Shown here: positions 53,901-58,096 of the stretch, piece after piece | How positions within the stretch are numbered: position 1 is the first letter of the stretch | Layout of the letters: each line of letters starts with the position of its first letter | Assembly (NCBI GenBank): GCA_013339765.2 | Contig: CM023452.1 | Coordinates: 156,220,806-156,284,805 of the forward strand | Length of the DNA: 64,000 bases | Direction: 5' to 3' | Source of the DNA: Haemaphysalis longicornis | Lineage: Eukaryota > Arthropoda > Arachnida > Ixodida > Ixodidae | Program-made: the position numbers and the translations under genes | The notes under the pieces: generated by a model | What the model was told of the DNA's origin: nothing | What the model saw: only the letters and a program-made list of their open reading frames with translations | Database searches by the model: none

Positions 53901-55107
53901 GTGTGGACACCAAACTCAAGTGATTTGGCGTTTGCGACTTGCCAGCGCTTGTGCTGACTAGGGAGGGCGCGCACGGCGTGGCTCAGGAGGCAGCCTCACG
54001 TGCACTACATGGCTGCTGCACTACCAGCGTACCTAAATTTTTGTACTCAACCTCGCATTAGAGTGCCCTTGTGTCAACATCCGGGAGTAAACTTCGCGCT
54101 ACAAACACGGGACGACAGAAGACACGCCACACAGCGCACTAACAAACTGTGTTGATTCCACGCGCATATGTGCTACTATCACGCAGACATGTGGAACCAA
54201 GAAAAGTTTAAAATACACAAATAAATTACCACACAAAAAATAAAAAAAATCCACACCTTCACCCTGACACATGCCGTCTCAACCCGATTATACACCATCA
54301 AGAAACGTGATTTCCTTGCCCAAGAGCGATATTGAAGCAACACTAATGCAACTATCCCCCGCGCGCACAATTGTGCGCGCGAGCAAACACGAGCAAAATG
54401 AGGGAGCGTCCACTGGCCAAGACGGAGGATGCAAGGTGGAGAACAGAAGCCGGATTCTAATGGATTGTATCACGACATGGGAGAAGTTCCTGCTCCCAGT
54501 GTTGCCTCATAGTATAAAAAATCCGCTAAATTTGTTGCAATTTTACCCAATTAATACACTGAAAATATATTTTTCAATGTTTTTTACATTGGTTAACACT
54601 TTAAGGACACGACAAACCTTTAAGATTGCTGTGAAGAGACAGGGCCAATGATTGTCACCGGTAAAGTCAAGGGTTTTCAAGGACCACTACTAACAAATTC
54701 CAGGATTTTCAAGGCCTTGAAAACGACACTTCTAAATTGAAGGATTTTCAAGGTTTTCAAGTAGATGTGCGAAACATGCAGACACAACAATACGAACACG
54801 GCGGTTTCAAGTGTTGCCGAGCAAATAAATGGCCTGCTCAACGTTTCAGTGAATACAATCTATATGAAACTGGCACTGAAGTTTCGCGAGGGAGAGGCGC
54901 GCACCTCGACCCACTCGCTCGAGCCGCCGATGGAACTCTCCTCGGCAGCCCAGGCAGCCAGCACGATGCTGCGCCGAGGACGCCAGCCGCCCTTCAGCTG
55001 AGCGCCCAGCCTCCGGCTCAGCTCAATGAGGGAAGTCGTAGCCGAAGACGGATCCACTGCGCCAAAGCCCCAGGCGTCGTGGTGTGCCCCCGTGATGCTG
55101 TAACGGT
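17619..55107 (-). CDS. FOLH1-like: Glutamate carboxypeptidase II / NAALADase-like M28 metallopeptidase, C-terminal 378 residues, eight exons
   Basis: Exons run 54905-55107, 41108-41171, 40958-41022, 39968-40038, 38393-38483, 32051-32303, 26622-26700 and 17619-17928. Together they give 1136 nt with no stop, matching the length of human GCPII from Asp369 to its end almost exactly. Every intron is GT-AG and phases agree. The family is a type II membrane dizinc carboxypeptidase acting outside the cell. Equivalents of zinc ligands H377 and D387 (GAHHDAWGFGAVDP), E425 with catalytic E424 (WAAEESS), D453 (YVNVDNCVSG) and H553 (PSYHTAF) are all present. The N-terminal anchor, PA domain and first part of the peptidase core are not in the window. 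Residues matching human R534, R536 and K699 look replaced, so glutamate preference is doubtful; NAALADL1-like or another paralogue is possible. Introns of 85 bp to 13.7 kb are filled with transposons. Confidence 0.92.
17929..20979. other. Intron G-H, right part: unassigned
   Basis: No homology is recognised. A GC-rich tract at 19,780-20,560 keeps several frames open on both strands (up to 283 codons), as expected of C-rich sequence, and no frame shows a family motif. AT-rich sequence follows from 20,570. Confidence 0.4.
20980..21340 (+). pseudogene. LINE reverse-transcriptase C-terminal fragment
   Basis: The plus strand reads IRSILEYATYIETLINKFEG, LQKPTVHFVTNLYSCDI, LKLRRTFSSCLILQYT and CEYNALPDSVLSTL. 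It corresponds to the C-terminal conserved region of CR1/jockey-type ORF2 (iRp-iLEYA..vW..., Q..a.rFi...Y, L..RR, WN-LP). It lacks the catalytic domain and is a 5'-truncated, decayed copy. TIR repeat M follows directly at 21341. Confidence 0.65.
21341..22095 (+). repeat. TIR repeat M, copy 2, uninterrupted
   Basis: It begins TAAAGGAGTACTGACACC and runs in the opposite sense to copy 1, about 755 bases. This copy lacks the LINE and so defines its insertion site. Its right terminus is diverged (GGAACAAAATTCTTTT instead of the expected inverted TIR). No protein is encoded. Confidence 0.75.
22769..23787. repeat. Putative nested TIR repeat with TA duplication
   Basis: The ends GTTACACGG (22769) and CCGTGTAAC (ending 23787) are flanked by TA (22767-22768, 23788-23789). 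Both subterminal regions carry clustered, mutually inverted motifs: AAAACCGCAGTTTGC at 22819 and AAAACCGCAGTTTGCG at 23709, CTAACCACAGTTT at 22916, TAACCGCGGTTA at 23725. The exact TIR is short, so this is tentative. No protein match was found inside. Confidence 0.45.
23943..24011 (-). pseudogene. THAP-domain exon remnant 2
   Basis: The minus-strand ATG at 24011 reads MPACCAVNCTSRPE, then an in-frame TAG at 23969, then SSGKTFHL. MPxCCAVNC...GKTFH is the start of a THAP zinc finger (C-x4-C, then the F-H/F-P block). The rest of the domain would be in later exons or is lost. It sits 147 bases inside the right TIR, as expected for the first exon of a P-like transposase. Confidence 0.6.
24159..26621. 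other. Intron G-H, left part: unassigned
   Basis: No gene is recognised. A short plus-strand frame at 24220-24408 is followed by T/A-rich imperfect repeats of AAACCGAAA-like units (24430-24560). A GC-rich patch of 26020-26350 shows no homology I can name. AATAAA hexamers occur on both strands. Confidence 0.4.
26622..26700 (-). CDS. FOLH1-like: Metallopeptidase exon G: helical-domain linker
   Basis: The acceptor is CTCTGGCGCAG and the donor CTCAG/GTGAGT. It encodes DWLKREVSLYAKAADGWHKW then LATAKL and two bases of Ser. The pattern fits the family helix that precedes the dimerisation domain, and the exon is required by phase: exon F ends with one base and exon H starts with one base. Conservation in this stretch is low, so the assignment rests on splice sites, phase and position. 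Confidence 0.85.
26704..27390. other. Intron F-G: unassigned segment
   Basis: No recognisable coding or repeat feature. Confidence 0.35.
27395..28350 (-). pseudogene. LINE reverse-transcriptase 3' fragment
   Basis: The minus strand reads KTVYMSITRK, GVPVRKVSTITYLDLKLT, then in frame MNEHVEYVCSKARKALWSLR, SLAYKTLIRPIIEYAKTVWD, NQRLASRFIFKKYRR and LPSLELRTEYDRLKFF (27835-28185). This is the post-catalytic region of CR1/jockey-type RT. The 3' side ends in an AAATAA-rich tract (27404-27432 on the plus strand as TTTATT repeats), a likely LINE tail. It is 5'-truncated near a T-run at 28342. Confidence 0.8.
28690..29290 (+). pseudogene. hAT (ZBED-type) transposase fragment
   Basis: The frame from 28698 contains LSANECELMAAAVKVLPPLD, HPTTEVCTGRHPTLSQVVFL, which fit the hAT block W..L..l..iL.pf...T..l....pTls.v. 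After a frame shift near 29040 it continues KFPDLKTAPVPAKLMLVDPR then CKESKPKRA, the family motif a.lLDPRfK. Catalytic and dimerisation parts further on are not found, and no TIRs are identified. It is a decayed fragment in the intron, antisense to the host gene. Confidence 0.65.
29291..32050. other. Intron F-G: unassigned segment
   Basis: About 2.8 kb with no recognised gene or repeat. Frames of up to 134 codons (30415-30819, plus) show no family motif. Confidence 0.35.
32051..32303 (-). CDS. FOLH1-like: Metallopeptidase exon F: catalytic His and start of helical domain
   Basis: The acceptor is GTTTGCAG and the donor CTGG/GTGGGT. It encodes RKYSLGSYPSYHTAFETVRL, then YEQFLDPAYHYMDV, LLAEAPLLPYDFRKVAADM and VDNLHTHEELLADHGVPL. 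PSYH aligns with human LYH, holding the Tyr552-His553 pair; His553 binds zinc. The rest begins the helical C-terminal domain. The large intron on its 5' side holds the first Gypsy. Confidence 0.95.
32468..32652. repeat. Fold-back repeat beside the Gypsy LTR
   Basis: GAAAACTTTGCACAAGGTAG with CGGCCTCA following (about 32478-32510) is inverted at 32605-32635 (GAGGCCG, CTACCTTGTGCAAAGTTTTC). Inside it, CAATGTTCTGGCAAGAAGTT pairs imperfectly with sequence around 32570-32600. The arms are about 65 bases with a short loop. It abuts the LTR start at 32653 and may be a separate MITE-like element that the Gypsy inserted into. Confidence 0.65.
32653..32872 (-). repeat. Gypsy 1, 3' LTR
   Basis: 220 bases. 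On the plus strand it runs TGTAAGGACCTTGAAGGACA to TAACTGCTCA, giving TG...CA ends. It matches 37652-37819. Confidence 0.85.
32840..36420 (-). pseudogene. Gypsy 1 pol remnants: PR, RT, RNase H, IN
   Basis: Read 5' to 3' on the minus strand: protease ALVDTGASIYVIS (about 36235-36270); RT start SDIAT-like segment 35272-35622 with RRPYPVSSSEWKVI; RT core AAFVIPDGLYEFNVMPFGLC and CYLDDMAILS (YLDD at 34995-35006); RNase H FTVVTDHHAL and YRSGKEHLDADALSR (34093-34389); integrase zinc region HGHFFWPGLSTYVTSCTSC (33671-33886) and core DLYGP, LLSNRGRTF, NGLTERFHWTL (33372-33665), where the second catalytic Asp reads Asn; GPY/F module CFTGPYTVVEETSPVKYHV (about 33000-33110). Several frames are used, so no polyprotein is made. 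Confidence 0.88.
36600..37650 (-). pseudogene. Gypsy 1 gag remnant with CCHC knuckle
   Basis: A retrotransposon gag block, YLTEVAKTRFLNHKGRITDW followed by ASFRQELRNIFGTP, is read at about 37240-37370. A zinc knuckle CYYCGIRGHVSHFC (C-x2-C-x4-H-x4-C) lies at 36619-36660. Frames change several times between them. The proline- and alanine-rich N-terminus lies next to the 5' LTR. Confidence 0.8.
37652..37819 (-). repeat. Gypsy 1, 5' LTR
   Basis: 168 bases with TG...CA ends (TGTAAGGACC to AACTGCTCA on the plus strand). It shares GATGAGGTATGGGATAGTG-like sequence and both termini with the other LTR but lacks about 50 internal bases. Confidence 0.85.
37820..38392. other. Intron E-F, left of the Gypsy: unassigned
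   Basis: No recognised feature apart from a short duplicated AGCTGCTCTATGTGAGA near 38000-38032. Confidence 0.4.
38393..38483 (-). CDS. FOLH1-like: Metallopeptidase exon E: substrate-pocket strand
   Basis: The acceptor is AACATTGCAG and the donor GACAAG/GTGAGC. It encodes (T)VYLTHGGMDNTAFNFLAG then VPSAIFTFRPDK. It matches the GCPII block GSGNDFEVFFQRLGIASG and the residues after it. Where mammalian GCPII has the arginine patch (R534 and R536) this protein has Ile and Thr, so acidic P1 side chains are probably not favoured. The alignment is ungapped here but made by eye. Confidence 0.92.
38618..38642 (+). repeat. (ATC)n tract
   Basis: Eight ATC units. It resembles the tails of the LINEs in this window, but no LINE coding sequence is seen beside it, so it may be a strongly truncated LINE end or a simple microsatellite. 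Confidence 0.7.
38643..39690. other. Intron D-E: unassigned
   Basis: About 1 kb with no recognised gene or repeat. Confidence 0.35.
39690..39765 (+). repeat. tRNA-like head of a possible second SINE family
   Basis: A box A-like TGTGGTTAGCGTACTTGG (39697-39714) and a box B-like GGTTCATATCCC (39738-39749) are spaced about as in tRNA genes. The arms do not fold into a good cloverleaf, so this is a SINE promoter or tRNA pseudogene rather than a tRNA. Confidence 0.5.
39968..40038 (-). CDS. FOLH1-like: Metallopeptidase exon D
   Basis: The acceptor is CTGTATGCAG and the donor CTCAC/GTGAGC. It encodes VPFNRTQTLYDYWLGYEKVV then QNL and two bases of Thr. The LYDYW block corresponds to LYESW in GCPII. 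Phases agree with exons C and E. Confidence 0.88.
40039..40957. other. Intron C-D
   Basis: 919 bases. It contains a 17-base G run at 40685-40701 preceded by GGAGGGGAAGAG; the rest is unremarkable. Confidence 0.5.
40958..41022 (-). CDS. FOLH1-like: Metallopeptidase exon C
   Basis: The acceptor is CCTTGCAG and the donor CTG/GTGGGT. It encodes the rest of Gly then IMFFAYASPVLNWFLGNATKL, matching the family segment that ends in NLTKEL in human GCPII. Only 85 bases separate it from exon B, the one intron without room for a transposon. Confidence 0.92.
41108..41171 (-). CDS. FOLH1-like: Metallopeptidase exon B: third zinc-ligand Asp
   Basis: The acceptor is TTGTTGCAG and the donor TCCG/GTCAGT. 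It encodes DKLLLLDRGGVGYVNVDNCV plus SG (the G shared with exon C). YVNVD aligns with human YINAD, whose Asp453 binds the second zinc. Exon A to exon B joins in phase 0 as EWVE-DKLL. The intron on its 5' side is 13.7 kb long and carries the MITE inverted repeat, the Penelope pair and the second Gypsy. Confidence 0.93.
41172..41800. other. Intron A-B, first segment: unassigned
   Basis: About 630 bases with no recognised gene or repeat. Confidence 0.35.
41814..41968 (+). repeat. AATCC/AAGCC pentanucleotide repeat and 31-bp duplication
   Basis: About 20 units of (AATCC)n mixed with (AAGCC)n lie at 41819-41910. A tandem duplicate of AATGCCCCTCGCGAGAGAGT then GTTC follows, at 41910-41933 and 41945-41969, joined by GAATCCAATCC. 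Confidence 0.85.
42135..42225 (+). repeat. Two poly-G tracts
   Basis: Runs of 18 G (42135-42152) and 13 G (42213-42225). With the C runs at 13095 and 15932 and the G run at 40685 they suggest that long G/C homopolymers are tolerated here; they are also sites of sequencing error. Confidence 0.8.
42226..43356. other. Intron A-B, second segment
   Basis: No gene recognised. It contains a perfect 34-bp palindrome at 42910-42943. Confidence 0.4.
42910..42943. repeat. Perfect 34-bp palindrome
   Basis: AAATAACCATATATGCG is followed at once by its reverse complement, with no spacer. It could extrude as a cruciform or be a MITE relic; no flanking duplication is evident. Confidence 0.9.
43533..44082 (+). 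mobile_element. Tc1/mariner-type MITE, copy 1
   Basis: The left end is CCGTATTTATACGATTATAA and the right end TAGAATCGTAAAAACCG, imperfect TIRs. The inside matches the reverse complement of 44215-44782, for example AATTGTGCTTC, TATCCAGCT and CCGAAATTCACT. No transposase is recognised. The TA duplication is eroded. Confidence 0.65.
44215..44782 (-). mobile_element. Tc1/mariner-type MITE, copy 2
   Basis: CCGTATTTTCACGATTCTAA starts it and TTAGAACCGCGCAAATACGG ends it, with TA on both sides (44213-44214, 44783-44784). It is 568 bases long and opposite in orientation to copy 1. Confidence 0.75.
45128..47650 (-). mobile_element. Penelope-like retroelement 1
   Basis: A near full-length Penelope-like element reads right to left: N-terminal region, reverse transcriptase with YVDD, and a C-terminal GIY-YIG endonuclease. 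Frameshifts break the frame near 47060, 46480 (a run of A) and 46230, so the copy is inactive though recently so, since it is almost identical to the second copy. Upstream (47651-47892) lies a partial copy of its own 3' end in the same orientation, the pseudo-LTR arrangement typical of Penelope. Confidence 0.9.
45247..47640 (-). pseudogene. Penelope 1 protein: RT plus GIY-YIG endonuclease
   Basis: The N-terminal part (47640-47060) is basic. The RT N-terminal half at 47050-46490 holds IAVLPANKGNATVIMNRSDY, PALYGVPKIHK and RPIVDFTRSPLY. After a shift in an A-run, MVSFDVVSLFTSVPIDLAV continues it (46430). The last part, 46230-45247, holds FRYVDDCVCIIEKEDL, FLDLLIKRDG and the endonuclease GVVYEVPCANCDRLYIGESG, ERRLKEHCNDV and SSNHEIDW. 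Family knowledge: the endonuclease nicks the target and the RT primes there. At MGASNWTMESVERRAL the sequence has lost several residues relative to Penelope proteins in general. Confidence 0.88.
47651..47892 (-). repeat. Penelope pseudo-LTR (partial 3'-end copy)
   Basis: It repeats 45150-45415: the AATACGCCGACCACAAGAG start, the GACGTTTCGGCA hairpin and the end of the endonuclease frame up to CAGTCTATCTCGTG. It stops abruptly at 47892, where the opposite-strand copy begins. Confidence 0.85.
47893..49155 (+). mobile_element. Penelope-like retroelement 2, 5'-truncated, inverted
   Basis: Opposite in orientation to copy 1 and about 95% similar by eye. It begins inside the RT (GTGCCGGACC...GAGGCTTTTATTC) and runs through the endonuclease, 3' UTR and then into the first ~60 bases of a following tandem copy (ATTATGTACTTCCATGTCC... 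to CCTCGATTTCAT) before homology stops near 49155. The start of a second unit after the 3' end shows it too derives from a tandem (pseudo-LTR) array. Confidence 0.85.
48012..48896 (+). pseudogene. Penelope 2 RT C-terminus and GIY-YIG endonuclease
   Basis: A continuous 294-codon frame holds FLRYVDDCVCIIEKEDLDSF, LPFLDLLIKRDG, then YEVPCANCDRLYIGESGNF, ERRLKEHCNDVKK and the SSNHEIDWGKARVV end. It stops early at a TAA (48894) after ASRLYL, where copy 1 continues for about 30 residues (LESIMIQTNKNTLHR). The RT catalytic DD is present but the N-terminal half of RT is missing. Confidence 0.85.
49156..50153. other. Intron A-B, third segment: unassigned
   Basis: About 1 kb without a recognised gene or repeat; a pyrimidine-rich stretch lies at 49684-49711. 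Confidence 0.35.
50154..50202 (+). repeat. 15-bp tandem repeat, three units
   Basis: TATCGTCATCATCAT repeated three times. It could be an evolved (ATC)n LINE tail. Confidence 0.8.
50203..50609. other. Intron A-B, fourth segment: unassigned
   Basis: About 400 bases; no gene or repeat recognised. Confidence 0.35.
50610..50688 (-). repeat. Gypsy 2, 3' LTR remnant
   Basis: TGTCACGGATAGGAATACGT through GCGTTGGACCTAGCACGAA matches the first ~80 plus-strand bases of 53706-53867. The rest is deleted. Confidence 0.8.
50757..52205 (-). pseudogene. Gypsy 2 pol remnant: protease and RT
   Basis: Protease DALIDTGAHNSVMG (DTG codons at 52031-52039) and DVILGRNFLSDH lie in a long open frame that runs to 51293. 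RT begins SLVTHPIDTGDAIPIHRRPY in another frame (51124-51315) and its core KTAFVAPDGHYQFKVMPFGL and CYLDDVIVFS is at 50757-50954 (YLDD at 50796-50807). RNase H and integrase do not follow. The upstream end of the protease frame reads into the SINE. Confidence 0.85.
52206..52442 (-). mobile_element. tRNA-headed SINE, Ruka-like, well preserved
   Basis: On the minus strand it starts CCGCCGCGGTGGCTCAGTGG (box A TGGCTCAGTGGCTAAG), has box B GGTTCGATTCC, a CGCCGCGGCCGC-type body, GGTCAAAATTAATCCGGAGC, and ends with CAATCAATC. About 235 bases. RNA polymerase III promoter boxes are intact. It splits the gag and pol of Gypsy 2, so it inserted after that element. Confidence 0.9.
52443..53711 (-). pseudogene. 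Gypsy 2 gag with zinc knuckle
   Basis: A long frame from 53711 to 52539 contains EPSFFTGTDNVDVEDCIKHY, PYCFRGTAPTWYETTEATLT and LLEEFGNPVARQLRAKSELA, the capsid region of Gypsy gag. The natural start is probably the ATG at 53589 (CCACCATGG context, MAPPAEFGDSRS) in another frame, with a shift near 53545. A second shift near 52740 leads to the knuckle PICFTCRRAGHVARYT, where the final Cys is replaced. The frame then runs into the SINE. Confidence 0.85.
53706..53867 (-). repeat. Gypsy 2, 5' LTR
   Basis: About 162 bases. On the plus strand it starts TGTCACGGAGAGGAGTGCG and ends near GCTGCTGACA. The first 80 bases match 50610-50688. The right boundary is set by the TG...CA rule only. Confidence 0.7.
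53868..54904. other. Intron A-B, segment next to exon A
   Basis: No gene recognised. It contains a perfect 20-bp palindrome GCGCGCACAATTGTGCGCGC at 54361-54380 and a cluster of imperfect AAGGATTTTCAAGG units at 54664-54765. Confidence 0.45.
54905..55107 (-). CDS. FOLH1-like: Metallopeptidase exon A: zinc-binding core
   Basis: The acceptor is CTCTCTATGCAG at 55119-55108 and the donor GAG/GTGCGC at 54904. The exon starts in phase 1 (its first two bases complete an Asp codon) and encodes RYSITGAHHDAWGFGAVDP, then SSATTSLIELSRRLG, GGWRPRRSIVLAAWAAEESS and GGSSEWVE. It supplies the His and bridging Asp zinc ligands, the catalytic Glu and the adjacent ligand Glu. In mammalian GCPII the last motif reads DAEEFG; here AAEESS. 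An upstream exon must end with G; none matching the preceding family blocks is found between 55108 and 64000, so it lies outside. Confidence 0.93.
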
Positions 55108-55742
55108 CTGCATAGAGAGGACCACCCATTCAAGCAAACCCAGGATAGTTAACTTCATTTGCGCCACAAGTCTTCACAACAAAGGAAATCATTTACAGCA
55201 AAATAAGCAAAATCGATCACCGCGTCGTCAGAGAAACGTTTGATGAAACAATGTTCAACATACGTATAGCGTTGTTTAGTAAAACAGGTTTGGTGAGTTA
55301 AGTTCAATAAAAGGCGTCTGAAGGACACATCACTTCAAGGAGGAATTCAAATGGTGGGTTCACAAGCCTAGGAACACCTCGGTCAAGAAGCGCCTCACAG
55401 TTACATGAGCGCCCGTGCAAAAATGTCCCCATGTCAGATGAACCAGACGGCAGAGTTATACACGTGTTCCAGTTGATAACAGCAATTCGCAGCCCACAAC
55501 AGCCAAAATACAGAGGTGTGATATATATTTGGAAAGACGTAGGTAATGACGGCACAATCCCCATCACAGTAACCAGCTCCATGCCATCCACTGCAGGGCG
55601 ACAGTGAGCGTGATAACAGTTAACGCAAGGAAGGCAAATATCGTCCCTTTAACTGCGAGTCGAGTATATACAGGAATAATTTCTCAAACAAATACTATAC
55701 TTGTTTTAATGACCACCAAATCAAGCTTCTAAACAGATACCT

Positions 55743-55822
55743 TGGTTGATTGATTTTATGGTTTAATGCACCGTAGTGGATGGCTCCGGATTAATTTTGA
55801 CCCCCTGGGGATCTTTGAAGTC
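55743..55822 (-). mobile_element. SINE fragment (3' end only)
   Basis: GGTTGATTGATTTTATGGTT, CGTAGTGGATGGCTCCGG, ATTAATTTTGACC and GGGGATCTTT match the 3' half of the SINE at 52206-52442. The tRNA-like head is missing. Confidence 0.8.
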
Positions 55823-57371
55823 TGTAGACCATAGATAACGTAACCGCTTATAGTGCGGGTTTTCCTGGCCACCGATAGGCCTCCCGTAGTAGTCGATGCA
55901 TACGCTTACCGCATATAATGAGCTTGCCCGAAGCGCAATATCGTTTATAGTGCATTTTTCGGCGGTTCCGCTGATCGGCCGGTGCAGCTAGGGCGTCGTT
56001 TCAGGGCCACAAAAAAGAAAATAGATAGAATGCGCCATCCCACGCAGCGCGCGCTCCCTGCTCTCTGACTTCGACACGGAACAGACAAAAATAGGCACCG
56101 TTTAGTTCGCATGTTCCGTTTGCACGCACGTGGTAACTACAATTCCCCTGCTTGACGCTCTCAGAAGATAGCGAGCTCCCCCTCTCCTCCTCACGCGGGA
56201 AGTCGTTTCTATTACTATATTCTAGGCACTGTACTATTACAACGTTGTGCAGTTAAGCAACCGCCATTGTCCTTTCTGAACATCTAGAAATAGCGAGCCA
56301 CGATGCCGAAGGTCTTCTCTACCTGTGTGCTGTGCTGAGAAGCAACCGCCCTCGGCATGGCGAATGTAGGCTGGGGTGAAAAAAAAAGAGGAAAATCCTG
56401 CTTGCGTTCTTATCACGTCCGCAGCGTCTGTTCATGGACGCTACGAAATGTAGACAAGGTATATATAACTGGTAACGAAGCTTCCATAGAAGCCCATACG
56501 TTCAGAAAATGGCGGCTCTTAAGCTGCTCATGGGGCTTAGCGCCATCTGTGTGAGGAGGGAACACTTCCGGCGGAACAAAAAATAAACAGGATGTGACGC
56601 AAGATCCGGTCAGAAAGTGACGTCATTTTGGTGGCATTAGCGGGAAATTTTGACTTCAAAATAGCTTTAGCAGGCCTCTGATCGCTGAGAAGCTCATGCC
56701 ATTGCAAGGTGACGCAAGTTGGCGAGCCCTTGGCGTGTGTACTTCAAGTCAACGCCAGCTTAACTAGTACAGACTCGTGACTAGAGAAACTTACTTAAGC
56801 ATACTGTCGTATGATTCGCCTCGGTGTTAATAAGAACAGCTTGCACTTTCTCTGAACCTTTATTCTGTATTCATGCCTTCCATTGCTGTGTAAAAGCAAT
56901 CAGTTGTTTATTTTGATTGCAGTTGGTGGCGAACCGGGAACCGGGCACGTACCCCCTGCCCGACCGGAATTTTTTTTTTCCGCCTTGGGAAACAGAGCAT
57001 AAAATGACACTTCACCACTCTCCCCGGCCCCCCTTTCATATCAAAAACGTGCCCACTTCTTACCCCGATACAAATTTCTACCAACGCCACTGCTGGGTTT
57101 AATTGCGTCGCACATACGCAGGTTGCGTGCGTGCCTTAAGTATAGATCAATGTTACATAATGCTTGCTCAGTTTATGCACTTCTGTTCTAAGAGACGAAA
57201 TAACGCATAGTCATGCTATAATCAAGATATTTCAACTTTATTCCAGGATAAACATAAAACAACTTTACCACACTCCACAAAATCAGCATGCATACAATAA
57301 GTACAAAATGTTCGTGGGCACTAAATGCATTATGATTTTCCTTACGCGCCGAAAAATGGACTTTACCCGTA

Positions 57372-57401
57372 ACACATAGCATTGCGAGCAATGCTATGTG
57401 T
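57372..57401. repeat. Perfect hairpin, 14-bp arms
   Basis: ACACATAGCATTGC, a GA spacer, and the exact reverse complement. Confidence 0.85.
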
Positions 57402-58096
57402 CAACAGCAGAACTACGTCGAAACAATAGAAAACAACTAATCACTGCATCTTGACGCAGGAAACCGGGCCGCAGGAATGCCGATTCACGAAAGTGCAGCG
57501 AGCACACCGCAGCTGTCCCAGCGTCTTATCAATTAGACATGGGTTTCTACAGAACTTCACAAAAGATTCACGCCTGCAATTTCCTGGTTACATTGTTAGG
57601 CAAGTGTCGCAACAGATAAGTAAAAAGTGGAAAAATGGATCAATGAAAAAAGAAAGTGACGGCAGTATGTAAAAGCACATAGCAGGAAAGATCTGGCAGC
57701 AGCGCAGCACGGAGGAGCACACCACAGTACTGCGATGGAAATAATGCTTGCGCATACAAGTGCGGGAAACAACGATCACTATACAAGCGTTGTAATGCAA
57801 TAGAGAAGGCACTGAAATAGACAATTAAAGCGACTCGTTTAAATTCGAGTGGTACTACGCTGAGAAATCCTAGAGTAATTGCCACCACTTGCTCCGAGCC
57901 AGCCTGAGGTGAAATAAAGAGATAACTGTGACATAACAAAGCTTTAGACCAATTTTTTTCGAAGCACCACCACGTCCCCTTACACAACCCCCGTGCACGT
58001 ATTAACAGTACTATAGTTTTCCGTTACCTGTGGAAATGAGAGGAAAATGGTGCAGCGAAACGCCATGCGTACGGGAGTTTCTGTTGCAACCTTGTA

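Larger units (their letters stand above)
55108..58096. other. Upstream intron: unassigned apart from a SINE piece and a hairpin
   Basis: No further exon of the metallopeptidase is found. A 3' piece of the SINE lies at 55743-55822 and a 30-base hairpin at 57372-57401. The region 55820-56600 has features of a MITE (clustered AATATCGTTTATAGTGC-like units) but I cannot define ends. Confidence 0.4.
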
